The notes beneath the pieces are model-generated. The model was given only the letters and a program-made list of their open reading frames with translations, had not been told where the DNA came from and ran no database searches. From the IMG/VR virus record IMGVR_UViG_3300044949_002468, positions 1 through 64,000 of that record: a stretch of 64,000 nt of DNA; one strand, given 5' to 3'. Source of the stretch: a virus. Positions 46,632 to 54,916 of the stretch are shown here, piece after piece. Every line of letters starts with the position of its first letter. Position 1 is the stretch's first letter. Position numbers and translations under genes: made by a program.

Positions 46632-47441
46632 TCAACGCGCGCCCTGTGTCACCAGCCGGTCAAGCGTTGCCTCCCAATACCTGGCTTCAGCATGTGCCAA
46701 AGCCTCGGCGTGGCCCTTGTCTTCGTCGCGCGCAATCTCCAAGGCCATATTGGCAATCTTTTCTTTGCGGTGCTTGATCACGTGTTCCATGCGTTGATCG
46801 TCCAGCGGTGTCCACAGATTGACCTTGGCTCCCTCGACTTTGGCCATGGCCACATTGAGCCAGACCAGCTCGCCCACCGGCATATTCCACGCCAAAGATG
46901 GCGGGTGCCCGTGCCGACAGAGCAAGGCAATTTGTTCCATCGCATCATCGAGATCGCGGTCCAACTGCCGCTCTCCGGAAAATGTCTCACACTCCTTGAT
47001 TTTGCCCCTGATTTGCTGCTGTTCTTCACCCTGCAGGAAAGGCAATAGGCGCCTGTAGGCATCGCCCAGTTTTCGGTAGGTGCTTCCGATCCCCTCCCAT
47101 GTTTTTGGGGGAGCATTGTATTCCCGCAGGTATTCCGCGAATTTCTGCAACTCTTTCTGCAGCGAGTAGCGGCCGAAGCGCACCCACCAGAACAAGTGCC
47201 ACCACGAGCTGTAACGTGTCTTCAGCGCTGGCCGGTTCGGATATTGCGTGCAGCAGACTTTGGCTGCCAGCCACACATCCCACAGCGTCGCGCCGCCCAA
47301 GAGAACGCGCGAATTCCAGCGCTCCAGCTGCAGCTTATGCCAGAAAGAGAACGGCTGCAGGCGATACCCAAGAACTCGGTGCCCTCCGTCGTGGAAAAGG
47401 CTTTCCGCTAAACGCTCATCAACAACGTATTGGTGATCCAC
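46632..47441 (-). CDS. Hypothetical protein before the tape measure
   Basis: A 269-residue protein starting at GTG (read as Met). It is aromatic-rich at the N-terminus (SFWHKLQLERWN, SSWWHLFWWVRFG) and helical at the C-terminus (EKIANMALEIARDEDKGHAE). The position between the tail tube candidates and the tape measure is where tail-assembly chaperones are encoded, but no frameshift signal or family match was recognised. Confidence 0.68.
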   Translation of the reverse strand: MDHQYVVDERLAESLFHDGGHRVLGYRLQPFSFWHKLQLERWNSRVLLGGATLWDVWLAAKVCCTQYPNRPALKTRYSSWWHLFWWVRFGRYSLQKELQKFAEYLREYNAPPKTWEGIGSTYRKLGDAYRRLLPFLQGEEQQQIRGKIKECETFSGERQLDRDLDDAMEQIALLCRHGHPPSLAWNMPVGELVWLNVAMAKVEGAKVNLWTPLDDQRMEHVIKHRKEKIANMALEIARDEDKGHAEALAHAEARYWEATLDRLVTQGAR

Positions 47442-47450
47442 CCCACGTCC

Positions 47451-47777
47451 TTACGAGGGCAAACCACGGCCGTCAGCTGTGAATCGGCTGAAGTCCTCGT
47501 TTGACCTTTCGATGGTTACATTGGTCACCTTGCCACCCGCACCGGCCACGGAGATCGCGTCCCCTAAATTGGGACCACCCGCCTCCGTGCTGTAGCCCGT
47601 CACGCTGAGGGATATGCTTTCCTTGCCAAGCAGCGCCGCAACAACTTCACCATTTTGGTCTTTGGCGCGGGCGATGGTTCCAAAAGACTTCTCGGCAAAA
47701 GCCGAAGTTGGGTGGGTAATCCCATTGCAGCTTGCGTTTACCCCAGTGGTCGAAGACCCAAGTTTCATTAGTGCCAT
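47451..47777 (-). CDS. Putative tail tube or minor tail protein
   Basis: A 108-residue beta-rich protein rich in Thr, Ser, Gly and Ala (ALLGKESISLSVTGYSTEAG). A strong ribosome binding site (AGGAGGT) precedes the ATG, expected for a protein made in many copies. The position before the tape measure fits a tail tube protein. No direct family match is possible by eye. Confidence 0.68.
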   Translation of the reverse strand: MALMKLGSSTTGVNASCNGITHPTSAFAEKSFGTIARAKDQNGEVVAALLGKESISLSVTGYSTEAGGPNLGDAISVAGAGGKVTNVTIERSNEDFSRFTADGRGLPS

Positions 47778-47789
47778 AGTGCTACCTCC

Positions 47790-48077
47790 TTAGAAGCTAA
47801 ACTGCAGTGTCTCGGTCGACTGCTTGGCCGCATCTTCGTTGGAAAATTCAACGCGCGTGCGGATAGTGGCATTGGATCCAGCGGACAGGTCCTCCAGCGC
47901 ATTGCCCAGCGTGGTTGTCGTGGTGCTGGTTTCGGGCCCGGAATAAATGACATCTTGCAAAATTCCGCCCTCGCCCGTCACCTCCACCTCGGAGGAATAC
48001 CGCTTGTTGATCGTCTCGCGGATGCCGTCGCTTAAGAAATCAAGACTCTCGCCGATTCTTTGAAGTGCCTGTGCCAT
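47790..48077 (-). CDS. Small tail-region protein
   Basis: A 95-residue protein. The N-terminal half is helical (LQRIGESLDFLSDGIRETIN), the C-terminal half beta/Thr-rich (TSTTTTTLGNALEDLSAGSN). It could be a tail completion or tail tube partner. It ends 12 bp before the next gene's start. Confidence 0.66.
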   Translation of the reverse strand: MAQALQRIGESLDFLSDGIRETINKRYSSEVEVTGEGGILQDVIYSGPETSTTTTTLGNALEDLSAGSNATIRTRVEFSNEDAAKQSTETLQFSF

Positions 48078-48089
48078 AATACGTGCGCT

Positions 48090-48530
48090 TCATGTCAACC
48101 GGCGCCGAAAATACAACGCGTCCTTCCCGCCCCACCGCTCCGCCGGACTATACAGCTTAAAACCTGCCCGAATCAGGCTGTTCGCACTGGCCAGATTGCC
48201 CGCCACCACATACGTCACCACCTCCTTCAGCCCCAACCGCCGCGCCATCCGCACCCGCGCATGAACCAGCCGCCGTTGCCGACCCTGCCCACGCTGACCT
48301 GCCACTACCCCAGCCCGCGACAAATACCCCAGACCCCGATTGTAATCCGCTCCACAAACCTTCATGCCCGCAAAGGCCACCGGCTTGCCCTTCTCCTCAT
48401 CAATCCACCAATACGCACCCTCCGGTTTCACCCGCCAATCCCCCGGAAAACATTGTGCATCCAGCTCCACAATCAGATCATGCACCCAAGCGGCGCACTC
48501 CTCCGGCGTTGCTACCAATCGCAGGCCCAT
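48090..48530 (-). CDS. GNAT-family N-acetyltransferase
   Basis: A 146-residue acetyltransferase. Motif A is SRAGVVAGQRGQGRQRRLVH (the V-x-x-x-x-R-G-x-G-x-x acetyl-CoA loop), and motif B follows with NLASANSLIRAGFKLYSP. Such enzymes move an acetyl group from acetyl-CoA to an amine. The substrate is unknown; in phages, GNAT enzymes may modify virion proteins, host factors or toxins. It lies among head-tail genes, which makes a virion maturation role possible. Confidence 0.88.
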   Translation of the reverse strand: MGLRLVATPEECAAWVHDLIVELDAQCFPGDWRVKPEGAYWWIDEEKGKPVAFAGMKVCGADYNRGLGYLSRAGVVAGQRGQGRQRRLVHARVRMARRLGLKEVVTYVVAGNLASANSLIRAGFKLYSPAERWGGKDALYFRRRLT

Positions 48531-48545
48531 GCGGGCCGCGTCCTG

Positions 48546-48968
48546 TCAAGCCAGCCGGATGTCCTTCTTGCGAAACGCCGACATGCTGCACTCCTTACGC
48601 CCCGTGCTCTCCCACTCAATCACCATCCGGTCGCCCTTGACCGACACGATCTTGCCTTTGGTCCCCCGCTTGCGCGACACCACCGGCATCCCCGCTTTAG
48701 GCTCCATCGCCTTTGGCGCCACCTTCGGCGCGTTCGCTGCCATCTGGCTCACCTTCCGGTAGCCCGTGCGGCGAACAAAGCGCCCGTCCGACCACACCTT
48801 GAAATCCCGGAACTCGATGGTTCCCGCCTTGATCCCAGGATTCAGCACCTCGCGCACCCGCTCCGGCGAGCATTCCACCTGCTCCGCGATTTCCTCCCGC
48901 GTGCTCCAACCCTTCGGCCAGGCATAAGCCGAAACATTCATCCGGTTTACTTCGGCTTTCCAGTTCAT
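48546..48968 (-). CDS. Winged-helix plus SH3-like protein, unknown function
   Basis: A 140-residue protein. STREEIAEQVECSPERVREV and the following strand pair suggest a winged helix; residues 90-135 (GTKGKIVSVKGDRMVIEWES) look like a small SH3-type barrel. A linker of Lys/Ala/Pro lies between. The overlap with the phosphoesterase gene is 4 bp. A nucleic-acid role is likely but unproven. Confidence 0.7.
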   Translation of the reverse strand: MNWKAEVNRMNVSAYAWPKGWSTREEIAEQVECSPERVREVLNPGIKAGTIEFRDFKVWSDGRFVRRTGYRKVSQMAANAPKVAPKAMEPKAGMPVVSRKRGTKGKIVSVKGDRMVIEWESTGRKECSMSAFRKKDIRLA

Positions 48969-49969
48969 GCTAAAACAATCGGCGCCGTGATCGTGCGCCC
49001 TCTCTTCGAGTCGAAGAGAAAATATGTCTGCTGCGGCGGTTCATAGGACGCCTTGATGCTGATCGCATACGCATTGTAGCCGATCAGCGACCCATTGCTC
49101 ACCCACTTCGGATTCTGCTGTTGCGTGTGCCAGTGCCCGAAACAATCCAGATCCGCCACCCGCGCCTTGTTCCACGAGGCAATCGCCTTCTCCGTCGGGA
49201 TGGTCAACCCGCCGATCCCGCCCTGATACTTCAACCCGTCCCCGTGGTGAAATCGCAGCGTCTTGCCGAAAAGATCCACGTAATTGAAATACGAATCCGA
49301 CACCTGCCACTCCACCCCGTCCTGCACGCGCTGCGACATCACCTTGTAGAGCAACCACTCGTAGCTGTTGCGAAACCCCGTGGCATGCCTCGGCTTTTTC
49401 GTTGTTCGCCCATGGTTGCCGTAGCAACACGGAATCAAGACCCGCGCAAAATTCTGCCGCAATGAGGCAATCCCCCGCGACACCCGCTCCATCACCCACA
49501 AAATTGTCTCCGTCGGACTCAGCGCATTTGTCTCCGCCAGTTCCTCGTGGATATACCCACTCATCAAATCGCCACCCAAAAAAAGCACGCATGTGTCGAT
49601 CTCCGCGCCGTTTCGCTCGATCTCCGTCAGCCGCACCACACTGTTGAAAAACTTCTCGATCCGGGCCTCCGCCACGCGCAGGTCGAAATGATTCAGCCCA
49701 TTGGTCGAATCCGCCGTCACTTGCTCTTCCACGTGCCAATCACTCGCCAAAGCCACCGCCACCGCCTCGCACTTCGCCGTCTTCTTCACCGCCAACGGCT
49801 TCTGCGAGGGCTTCGCCGCATTCAACGCATCGACCACCCCCAGCTGCTCCTCCAATTCCTTGATCCGCTCCAGCCCGGCCGTAATCTGCCGCTTGTAATC
49901 CGACACCACACTGCGATGCGCGTGCTCCGCGCTCTCCCGCGCAATCGTTCCCCAGTTCTCCTTGGGCAT
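48965..49969 (-). CDS. Calcineurin-type metallophosphoesterase
   Basis: A 334-residue protein with a helical N-terminus (residues 1-60) and a metallophosphoesterase domain from about 68. Metal-binding motifs are SDWH (D77, H79), GGD (D134), YGNHG (N185, H186), FHHGDG and GHWH. The spacing and order match the dinuclear-metal phosphoesterase fold that cleaves phosphodiester or phosphomonoester bonds. Phages carry such genes near replication or packaging; here it lies between head-tail genes, so DNA-end processing or nucleotide turnover are possible. The 118-bp gap upstream has no gene. Confidence 0.92.
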   Translation of the reverse strand: MPKENWGTIARESAEHAHRSVVSDYKRQITAGLERIKELEEQLGVVDALNAAKPSQKPLAVKKTAKCEAVAVALASDWHVEEQVTADSTNGLNHFDLRVAEARIEKFFNSVVRLTEIERNGAEIDTCVLFLGGDLMSGYIHEELAETNALSPTETILWVMERVSRGIASLRQNFARVLIPCCYGNHGRTTKKPRHATGFRNSYEWLLYKVMSQRVQDGVEWQVSDSYFNYVDLFGKTLRFHHGDGLKYQGGIGGLTIPTEKAIASWNKARVADLDCFGHWHTQQQNPKWVSNGSLIGYNAYAISIKASYEPPQQTYFLFDSKRGRTITAPIVLA

Positions 49970-50087
49970 GACCCTCTTACAGTGTCAACCCCCCGCGCCC
50001 CCCTGACATAAAGAAGTTCCCAGATAAAGCGCACAGCACTTTGACATCTGAACTTTCCACTCTGAAATGCGCGGCGCGAGCCGTGCC

Positions 50088-50510
50088 TTACATCCTCTCT
50101 ACGCCGAAAGAAACCCGCAGCACGTCGGCTTGGCTTCGATCCTTGCGCAGCACGCTAGTCCCGCGCATCACCGAAAAACTTGGCCAAGTGCACATCTCCG
50201 GTGATCCCGCCTCACGCATATCCTCAACCACATCCGCCGTCCCGAAATACAGGCCGAGCGTCCGAATACGATCTTTGCTCGCTTGCACTTCATTTGCATC
50301 GTCCAGCTGCGCCACGCTCATCACATCAATCTCGACAAAACCGGCGCGTGCATTGGGCATAATAAAACTTTCCTCCTCTGCCCGCACCACGACAAAGGAT
50401 CCCGGCCGGTCCCCCGTTGTCCGCCCCGCTAGGACAGGAACCCCCAACTCCGGCTCCAGCGGCTTCAAAGCCCCCACCACCATCGCCTCGATCTCGTAAA
50501 GCGCGCTCAT
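50088..50510 (-). CDS. Putative head-tail or tail-terminator protein
   Basis: A 140-residue protein (MSALYEIEAMVVGALKPLEP). The layout (one helix, then an alternating strand pattern with LDDANEVQASKDRIRTLGLY) is like tail completion/terminator proteins. The ATG at 50510 is 2 bp after the upstream stop. Position after the connector candidate supports the idea, but no family match was possible by eye. Confidence 0.65.
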   Translation of the reverse strand: MSALYEIEAMVVGALKPLEPELGVPVLAGRTTGDRPGSFVVVRAEEESFIMPNARAGFVEIDVMSVAQLDDANEVQASKDRIRTLGLYFGTADVVEDMREAGSPEMCTWPSFSVMRGTSVLRKDRSQADVLRVSFGVERM

Positions 50511-50512
50511 TC

Positions 50513-50890
50513 CTACCACCCCGCGCTGCTGTCAGCCCTAGATCCCAAATTCAAAGTCACTGTCGCCCCCTGCCATGTCAGTCCCGTGATCCGGTAAGTC
50601 ACCGCCTTCCACTCCACCAACCATCCGTCCCTCACCTCGGCGCCGCCGAAACCCAACCCGATCGCCTCCTCCTTCAACGGCTCCGCCTCGCACTCCAGGA
50701 CAAAATTCACCTCCTCCACCCGACCACCCATGCGGTAATCCCCGCCGATGTCGCGCGGCATCTCGATCGCCCGCACCTCGCGCGAGTGTGCCTCTTGGCC
50801 CGCTTTCCATACCCGCGCCTTCGCTGCACTCAAAATGGCAAACGCCGCCTCATCCGCCGCCGCCATCGCCTCATCGAACATATCGCCCAC
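50513..50890 (-). CDS. Putative head-tail connector or minor virion protein
   Basis: A 125-residue protein. Helical N-terminus (EAMAAADEAAFAILSAAKAR) followed by a beta-rich part (ITGLTWQGATVTLNLGSRAD). The first gene after the terminator of the capsid gene. Similar proteins act in the head-tail joint (head closure type). Tentative. Confidence 0.65.
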   Translation of the reverse strand: MGDMFDEAMAAADEAAFAILSAAKARVWKAGQEAHSREVRAIEMPRDIGGDYRMGGRVEEVNFVLECEAEPLKEEAIGLGFGGAEVRDGWLVEWKAVTYRITGLTWQGATVTLNLGSRADSSAGW

Positions 50891-50910
50891 CCCTCGTCAA
50901 CTTCTCAATC

Positions 50911-50948
50911 TCAAAACAAAACCCCCGGCAGCTTTCGCCACCGGGGGT
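50911..50948 (-). terminator. Terminator after the major capsid gene
   Basis: On the minus strand ACCCCCGG pairs with CCGGGGGT and is followed by TTTTGTTTT. It lies 26 bp after the capsid stop and should separate the abundant capsid message from the connector genes downstream. Confidence 0.93.
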
Positions 50949-50973
50949 CCGTATGCAGGAGGATTGGAAATCC

Positions 50974-51954
50974 TTAGGCTGTGTAGCCGGTCTTGATCAA
51001 AGTGCCTGCGCACTCGTTGACCACATGCTCGTCGTTGTTCTGGCGAACTCGGACCACATTGCTGCGGCGGGGTTCGTCACGATAGCTTTCGACGACATAC
51101 ATGAACTCGGCGTCTTCTTGCCAGTAGAAGATACGGCCGGCGCCGCCCATCTCCGGAGCACCCGCTTGCACGTTGCCCAGCCAGATGTAATCGTCGCCCC
51201 AGAGGTAGGACAACTTGTTGTCCGCCACTGCGGTGTTCTTCGCCGCCGTGCTCTCCGTCGCTTCCGCGATGAAAAGCTGGGTGATCGGAGCGCTGTCTTG
51301 GAAGATCGACAGGAAGATGTCCTTGGTCACGATCTTGCCGCCGCTGTCTCCACCGAAGATGTATTCGCGGAGCTTGGTGCTGCGACGAACACGCTTCCAA
51401 ATGTTACGGCTCATCACGATGGTGTTCACCGACTCCTGGCGCTTGTGCACGCGGGCGATGGCTTCCTCGATGTCCGTAGCAACGTCGAGCGTGGCCACAT
51501 TGGATTCGGTGTAGGCCACGGCAGCGTCAGCCTTGCCCCAGATCGACTCGTTCATGACCTTGGCCGCCACACGCTTCTCTTGCGCGCGGAGGATGTTGGC
51601 CAGCAACAAGCGGGTCGAAACGCTTTCCGCGTCGAAGAAACGCTGCAGATCGGCCTGAGTGCTGTCATCGACAACTTCGGTCAAACCGCGGTCTTGGCAG
51701 GCAAACGAAGCCTTTGAATAGGTGCGATCGACTTCTTTGTAAGCCGTGCGCGGTGCGCGCAGCGTGATGTCGCTCGAGGTCGTGGCAAGGATATTGCCGC
51801 TGCCCTTGAGGATCTTGCGATACTCGCCCGTGTTGGTCGACACGCCGAAGGGCGTGAAAATTTTGTCAGCGATGAAAAACTTCTCAGCTTCCAAAGCCTC
51901 TTGCACCACCGTTTGGAGTTCGGGGCGAATTACTGCGTCTGTGTTTGTATACAT
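50974..51954 (-). CDS. Major capsid protein
   Basis: A 326-residue HK97-type shell protein. Residues 85-115 (RTYSKASFACQDRGLTEVVD) and the following acidic helices (DLQRFFDAESVSTRLLLANI, residues about 103-122) correspond to the P-domain and spine; ITQLFIAEATESTAAKNTAV and YLWGDDYIWLGNV belong to the A-domain/E-loop end. A strong ribosome binding site (GAAGGAGGAG) precedes the ATG. It is flanked by the decoration protein gene and its own terminator. Self-assembly is assisted by the protease/scaffold gene upstream. Confidence 0.9.
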   Translation of the reverse strand: MYTNTDAVIRPELQTVVQEALEAEKFFIADKIFTPFGVSTNTGEYRKILKGSGNILATTSSDITLRAPRTAYKEVDRTYSKASFACQDRGLTEVVDDSTQADLQRFFDAESVSTRLLLANILRAQEKRVAAKVMNESIWGKADAAVAYTESNVATLDVATDIEEAIARVHKRQESVNTIVMSRNIWKRVRRSTKLREYIFGGDSGGKIVTKDIFLSIFQDSAPITQLFIAEATESTAAKNTAVADNKLSYLWGDDYIWLGNVQAGAPEMGGAGRIFYWQEDAEFMYVVESYRDEPRRSNVVRVRQNNDEHVVNECAGTLIKTGYTA

Positions 51955-51972
51955 AGTAGTCTCCTCCTTCGA

Positions 51973-52329
51973 TTAGAGCGGGTACACCTCGATGACATCG
52001 CCATCCGCTGCGGCCGAACCCAGCGCGATGCCGAAGTTCGAACCAGCGCCGTCGGTGGTCACTTTGCCGTTAGCCGCACGCTTCACCACGGCGCCGATGG
52101 CCACTGCGCCACCCGCCACCACATCGAAGCTGCCGCCGCCATTGGTCAGATTGACTTTGACGACCTGCGTTCCGTTGTTTGTCGAGTAGTCGGTCACACC
52201 GATTTCGATATCGGATGCCCCGGCCACTTCCAGTTTGCGGCTGCTGTTGAGTTTCACGCGGATGTCAGCCGCGATCCCAGACGAACTCGCCGCCACGAAG
52301 CTGTCTGCATTGTCTCTGATGTTTGCCAT
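51973..52329 (-). CDS. Capsid decoration-type protein
   Basis: A 118-residue protein. The Gly/Ala-rich, beta-barrel-like sequence (VAGGAVAIGAVVKRAANGKV, FGIALGSAAADGDVIEVYPL) matches the small decoration/head-stabilising proteins encoded beside capsid genes. A ribosome binding site (AAGGAGAAA) is present. Probably binds the capsid surface. Confidence 0.82.
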   Translation of the reverse strand: MANIRDNADSFVAASSSGIAADIRVKLNSSRKLEVAGASDIEIGVTDYSTNNGTQVVKVNLTNGGGSFDVVAGGAVAIGAVVKRAANGKVTTDGAGSNFGIALGSAAADGDVIEVYPL

Positions 52330-52349
52330 AATCTTGTTTCTCCTTGGGT

Positions 52350-53111
52350 TTAGGCGTCAGCGAGTTTCACGATGCCGCGAGCGGCGTTGTGCTCGGCGTA
52401 AGCGCGCGGGTTGTCCTTCATCGCAAAACGGATCGCGTTCGCACGGGCCACCGTCTTGCTCTCCCCCTTTCCCTCCAGCTCGGTCGCTTTCGCGCTAACC
52501 AGCCGGTCAAATTCAGTCACCTTCTCGTCGCCTTCCGGCGCGTTGAACATGCGCAGGCTCTCCGTCCCCGGAGTTGCCGCCTTGATGCCCTGCAGGCGGA
52601 TCGTGCGCTGCAAAGCGTCATTCTGCGCGGTCAGCGCGGTCATCTTCGCTTCGAGAACGTCGAAAGCGTGCATGACCTCGGCCTTCTCCGCGTCCTCGGC
52701 TTTCTGACCGAGTTGGCTTTCCAGTTCGACCACGCGCTTGCGCAGTTCGCTGAAAGCACCCTCGCCGCTCGCGGCACCGGCCGGAACAGCAGCAGCCTCA
52801 CCGGCTTCACCAGCTTCTTGACCTTCGCCTTCGACGGCGCCTTCACCGGCTTCCGCTTCGACCGCCGCATTGTAAGCTTCGATCGCCTCGTTGACCTCAT
52901 CGCGGGTGATGCCCTGTTCGGCCAATTCCGCATCGTTCATCGCAGCAAGCTCTTGCAGCTCCTCGGCGGTGATCGGGGTGTTAGCCTCGATCAAAGCATC
53001 GATCTCGGCCTGACGATTGGAGACATCGGTAACGGCCTCCTTGAGTTCATTCAGCGCGGCGAGCACATCGGTGATCGTCGGCTCCTGCTGGTTCTGCTGG
53101 TTCTTATCCAT
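52350..53111 (-). CDS. Possible nested scaffold product
   Basis: Met177 of the protease/scaffold frame (ATG at 53111) lies exactly at the junction between the protease domain and the scaffold. The product would be 253 residues. This copies the lambda C/Nu3 arrangement. The ribosome binding site is weak (ATGAAAATTCT before the ATG), so the evidence is positional only. Confidence 0.4.
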   Translation of the reverse strand: MDKNQQNQQEPTITDVLAALNELKEAVTDVSNRQAEIDALIEANTPITAEELQELAAMNDAELAEQGITRDEVNEAIEAYNAAVEAEAGEGAVEGEGQEAGEAGEAAAVPAGAASGEGAFSELRKRVVELESQLGQKAEDAEKAEVMHAFDVLEAKMTALTAQNDALQRTIRLQGIKAATPGTESLRMFNAPEGDEKVTEFDRLVSAKATELEGKGESKTVARANAIRFAMKDNPRAYAEHNAARGIVKLADA

Positions 53112-53639
53112 AGAATTTTCATCGCGCGGTGTGTCAACCACCCGCCCATCCGAAAACAAACCCGCCGGATTCGCCGCTGGCATCGCCACGCAATCCACGG
53201 CCAAAAGCTCTTCGCACCGCGCCGCCTTCTTCCCGGTCGGCAGCTTCTCGCCCTCCGGAGGACCGGCAAACGCCGCCGAAAGCCCGAAACAATCCGGCAT
53301 CCTCACCGCGCGCTCCATCAGCGCATCGAATTCCTCGTGGCTCTTGAGCAAATGCCAATCCGCCACCACCTTGTCGCCCTCGCGACGGAATCCCTCCAAG
53401 TATCCGCAAATCGACTGCAAAGCCTGCGGATCTTTGTGGTTGAGTTTGACCTGCACCCTCCCCTTGGAGTTCCCGCAAGTGACGATCTGCTCCAGCGTCC
53501 GGTCATCCACCTCCAGGTCATGACCGCGCGCGGTCACCCCGCCGGTGATCACCGCTGCGCCACGAATGATCCCTGCCTCACGATCCACGCGGCCCGAAAT
53601 GCCGCCCGCCGCAAATGAAAAAACTGCCGAGTTGTCCAT
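52350..53639 (-). CDS. Prohead protease fused to scaffold
   Basis: A 429-residue protein. Residues 1-170 are a prohead protease (S78/U35-like): VQVKLNHKDP (His67 region) and FGLSAAFAGPPEGE (candidate Ser121) with VDCVAMPAANPAGLF are the expected motifs. Residues 178-429 are a scaffold: Gln/Glu-rich helices (EIDALIEANTPITAEELQEL), an acidic Gly/Ala linker near 255-290 and a coiled coil. Internal Met177 may start the scaffold alone. It cleaves the scaffold and capsid delta-domain during maturation. Located just upstream of decoration and capsid genes. Confidence 0.88.
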   Translation of the reverse strand: MDNSAVFSFAAGGISGRVDREAGIIRGAAVITGGVTARGHDLEVDDRTLEQIVTCGNSKGRVQVKLNHKDPQALQSICGYLEGFRREGDKVVADWHLLKSHEEFDALMERAVRMPDCFGLSAAFAGPPEGEKLPTGKKAARCEELLAVDCVAMPAANPAGLFSDGRVVDTPRDENSMDKNQQNQQEPTITDVLAALNELKEAVTDVSNRQAEIDALIEANTPITAEELQELAAMNDAELAEQGITRDEVNEAIEAYNAAVEAEAGEGAVEGEGQEAGEAGEAAAVPAGAASGEGAFSELRKRVVELESQLGQKAEDAEKAEVMHAFDVLEAKMTALTAQNDALQRTIRLQGIKAATPGTESLRMFNAPEGDEKVTEFDRLVSAKATELEGKGESKTVARANAIRFAMKDNPRAYAEHNAARGIVKLADA

Positions 53640-53669
53640 ACAACCTCGGCACGGTTGTCAAAGTCAGCT

Positions 53670-53801
53670 TTAGGCGAAGAGCTTCATGAACCAACGAATC
53701 ACGCTGAAGCGAGCCGTGACTCGCCTCGGAGTGATTCGCTGGACAAAGCCAACCGCGCCGTAAGGCCCGTAACACAAGCCAAACTCGGTGCTTCTATCCA
53801 T
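53670..53801 (-). CDS. Small basic protein, unknown function
   Basis: A 43-residue protein (MDRSTEFGLCYGPYGAVGFV and a basic tail RVTARFSVIRWFMKLFA). It has one of the best ribosome binding sites in the region (AGGAGG 3 bp before the ATG). It lies between the scaffold gene and a membrane-anchored gene. Function unknown. Confidence 0.7.
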   Translation of the reverse strand: MDRSTEFGLCYGPYGAVGFVQRITPRRVTARFSVIRWFMKLFA

Positions 53802-53814
53802 AGTCCTCCTTTCA

Positions 53815-54135
53815 TTAGGGGTTTTTCTCCTGATGCCGCAGCCGGTCCTCGTGATCACTCACCGTCAGAGTCATCGCCTGCACCGCCGCATCCATCTTCG
53901 CCGCCCACCAGACCGTTGCGGCCAACTGAATGACCACCGCGACAAGGATCGAATTGAACGTCGCCTTGAGAAACTTCGTCGTCTGATCCCGCTCCCTCAA
54001 AGTGACACGGATCTCGTGCGTCTCCCTTTGTAGATGATCCAAAGTCTCAGAGATCCGCGACAGCGCCGTGCTGTGGCGCTCCAGTTCCTTGTCGTGGTGA
54101 TCAATCCGGTGTCCGTGGTGGTCATCGCTATTCAT
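53815..54135 (-). CDS. Coiled-coil membrane protein
   Basis: A 106-residue protein. His-rich start, then a coiled coil (ALSRISETLDHLQRETHEIR), followed by a transmembrane helix (FNSILVAVVIQLAATVWWAA) near 62-82 and a charged tail. Similar coiled-coil/TM proteins are encoded among phage structural or lysis genes, perhaps as injected or membrane-anchoring proteins. The ATG at 54135 was chosen over a TTG two codons upstream. Confidence 0.72.
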   Translation of the reverse strand: MNSDDHHGHRIDHHDKELERHSTALSRISETLDHLQRETHEIRVTLRERDQTTKFLKATFNSILVAVVIQLAATVWWAAKMDAAVQAMTLTVSDHEDRLRHQEKNP

Positions 54136-54142
54136 GGTCAAA

Positions 54143-54916
54143 CTACATCATTGGTTGCTCTTGCGGGCGCCCCATCATCGCCTTCATCCGCTGCACCAGA
54201 CTCCGGCGCCGCATCATCTTCTCCTGCTCCACATTCCCGTAAGCCGCGTTCATGGAATTAGGATCCACCCCCGCCGTCTCATTTCCGACATACTGCCCCA
54301 TGTCGTTGCGCGGACGCGGATCGACAAACTCGATCATGCCGGGACGAACACTAAATTCAGACGGCAGACTGTCCTGCACGTTCAATGACAGCCTGCGCCG
54401 CAGAGCGAAAGTCGTCGGCCGAGCTTTTGTGCGAGTAAACATGCTTGCCACCTTTCCGGCGCGAAGCATGGCGGGCAACGCCGCGGCAAGAAATGGCAGC
54501 CCAAACTCGATCATGCCGGGTGTCAGCGACTCAAACCGTTTGCCCCGACTTTCCTTGATCGTCTTCGCCGCCCAATCGCGATTGTAGCGCATCGCTCCCG
54601 TGGCCTGACCCAGCCCCTCGTCCTCGCCCCAATACTTCTTTGTCGCGCGCTGCACATTCTTCGGATTCTTCCGCAAGGAGGGAATCATCGTGCCCGACAC
54701 GCCGATCTGATGGATCGACACAGGCTCCCCCGCATTGCCGATGCCCTTAGCCAACGCTTTCTTCAAAGCCGGAATCGCACGATCCCCGCGCATGAACTCG
54801 ATCATGCCGGGATTCAGCGCCGACATCCCGCAAGAGCAACTGCCCTTGCTATACGGCTTCCTCCCTGGCACCGGCTTGCAACCTTTCCAGCACCGCCCTT
54901 TTTTCTTCGCAGTCAT
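54143..54916 (-). CDS. Virion-associated protein with three PGMIEF repeats
   Basis: A 257-residue basic protein. Residues 9-28 (CWKGCKPVPGRKPYSKGSCS) match a short Cys-Pro motif shared by many phage virion-associated proteins. Three copies of PGMIEF occur: LNPGMIEFMRG (about 35), LTPGMIEFGLP (about 131) and VRPGMIEFVDP (about 192). They separate segments that end basic and differ in sequence, as if marking boundaries between processing products. Hydrophobic LPFLAAALPAMLRAG follows the second copy. Internal virion protein is the best guess. Confidence 0.75.
   Translation of the reverse strand: MTAKKKGRCWKGCKPVPGRKPYSKGSCSCGMSALNPGMIEFMRGDRAIPALKKALAKGIGNAGEPVSIHQIGVSGTMIPSLRKNPKNVQRATKKYWGEDEGLGQATGAMRYNRDWAAKTIKESRGKRFESLTPGMIEFGLPFLAAALPAMLRAGKVASMFTRTKARPTTFALRRRLSLNVQDSLPSEFSVRPGMIEFVDPRPRNDMGQYVGNETAGVDPNSMNAAYGNVEQEKMMRRRSLVQRMKAMMGRPQEQPMM

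Noticed and set aside
52344-53618. 424-codon open frame on the plus strand
   Set aside because: It is the antisense of the protease/scaffold gene, which has clear protease motifs and the expected neighbours.
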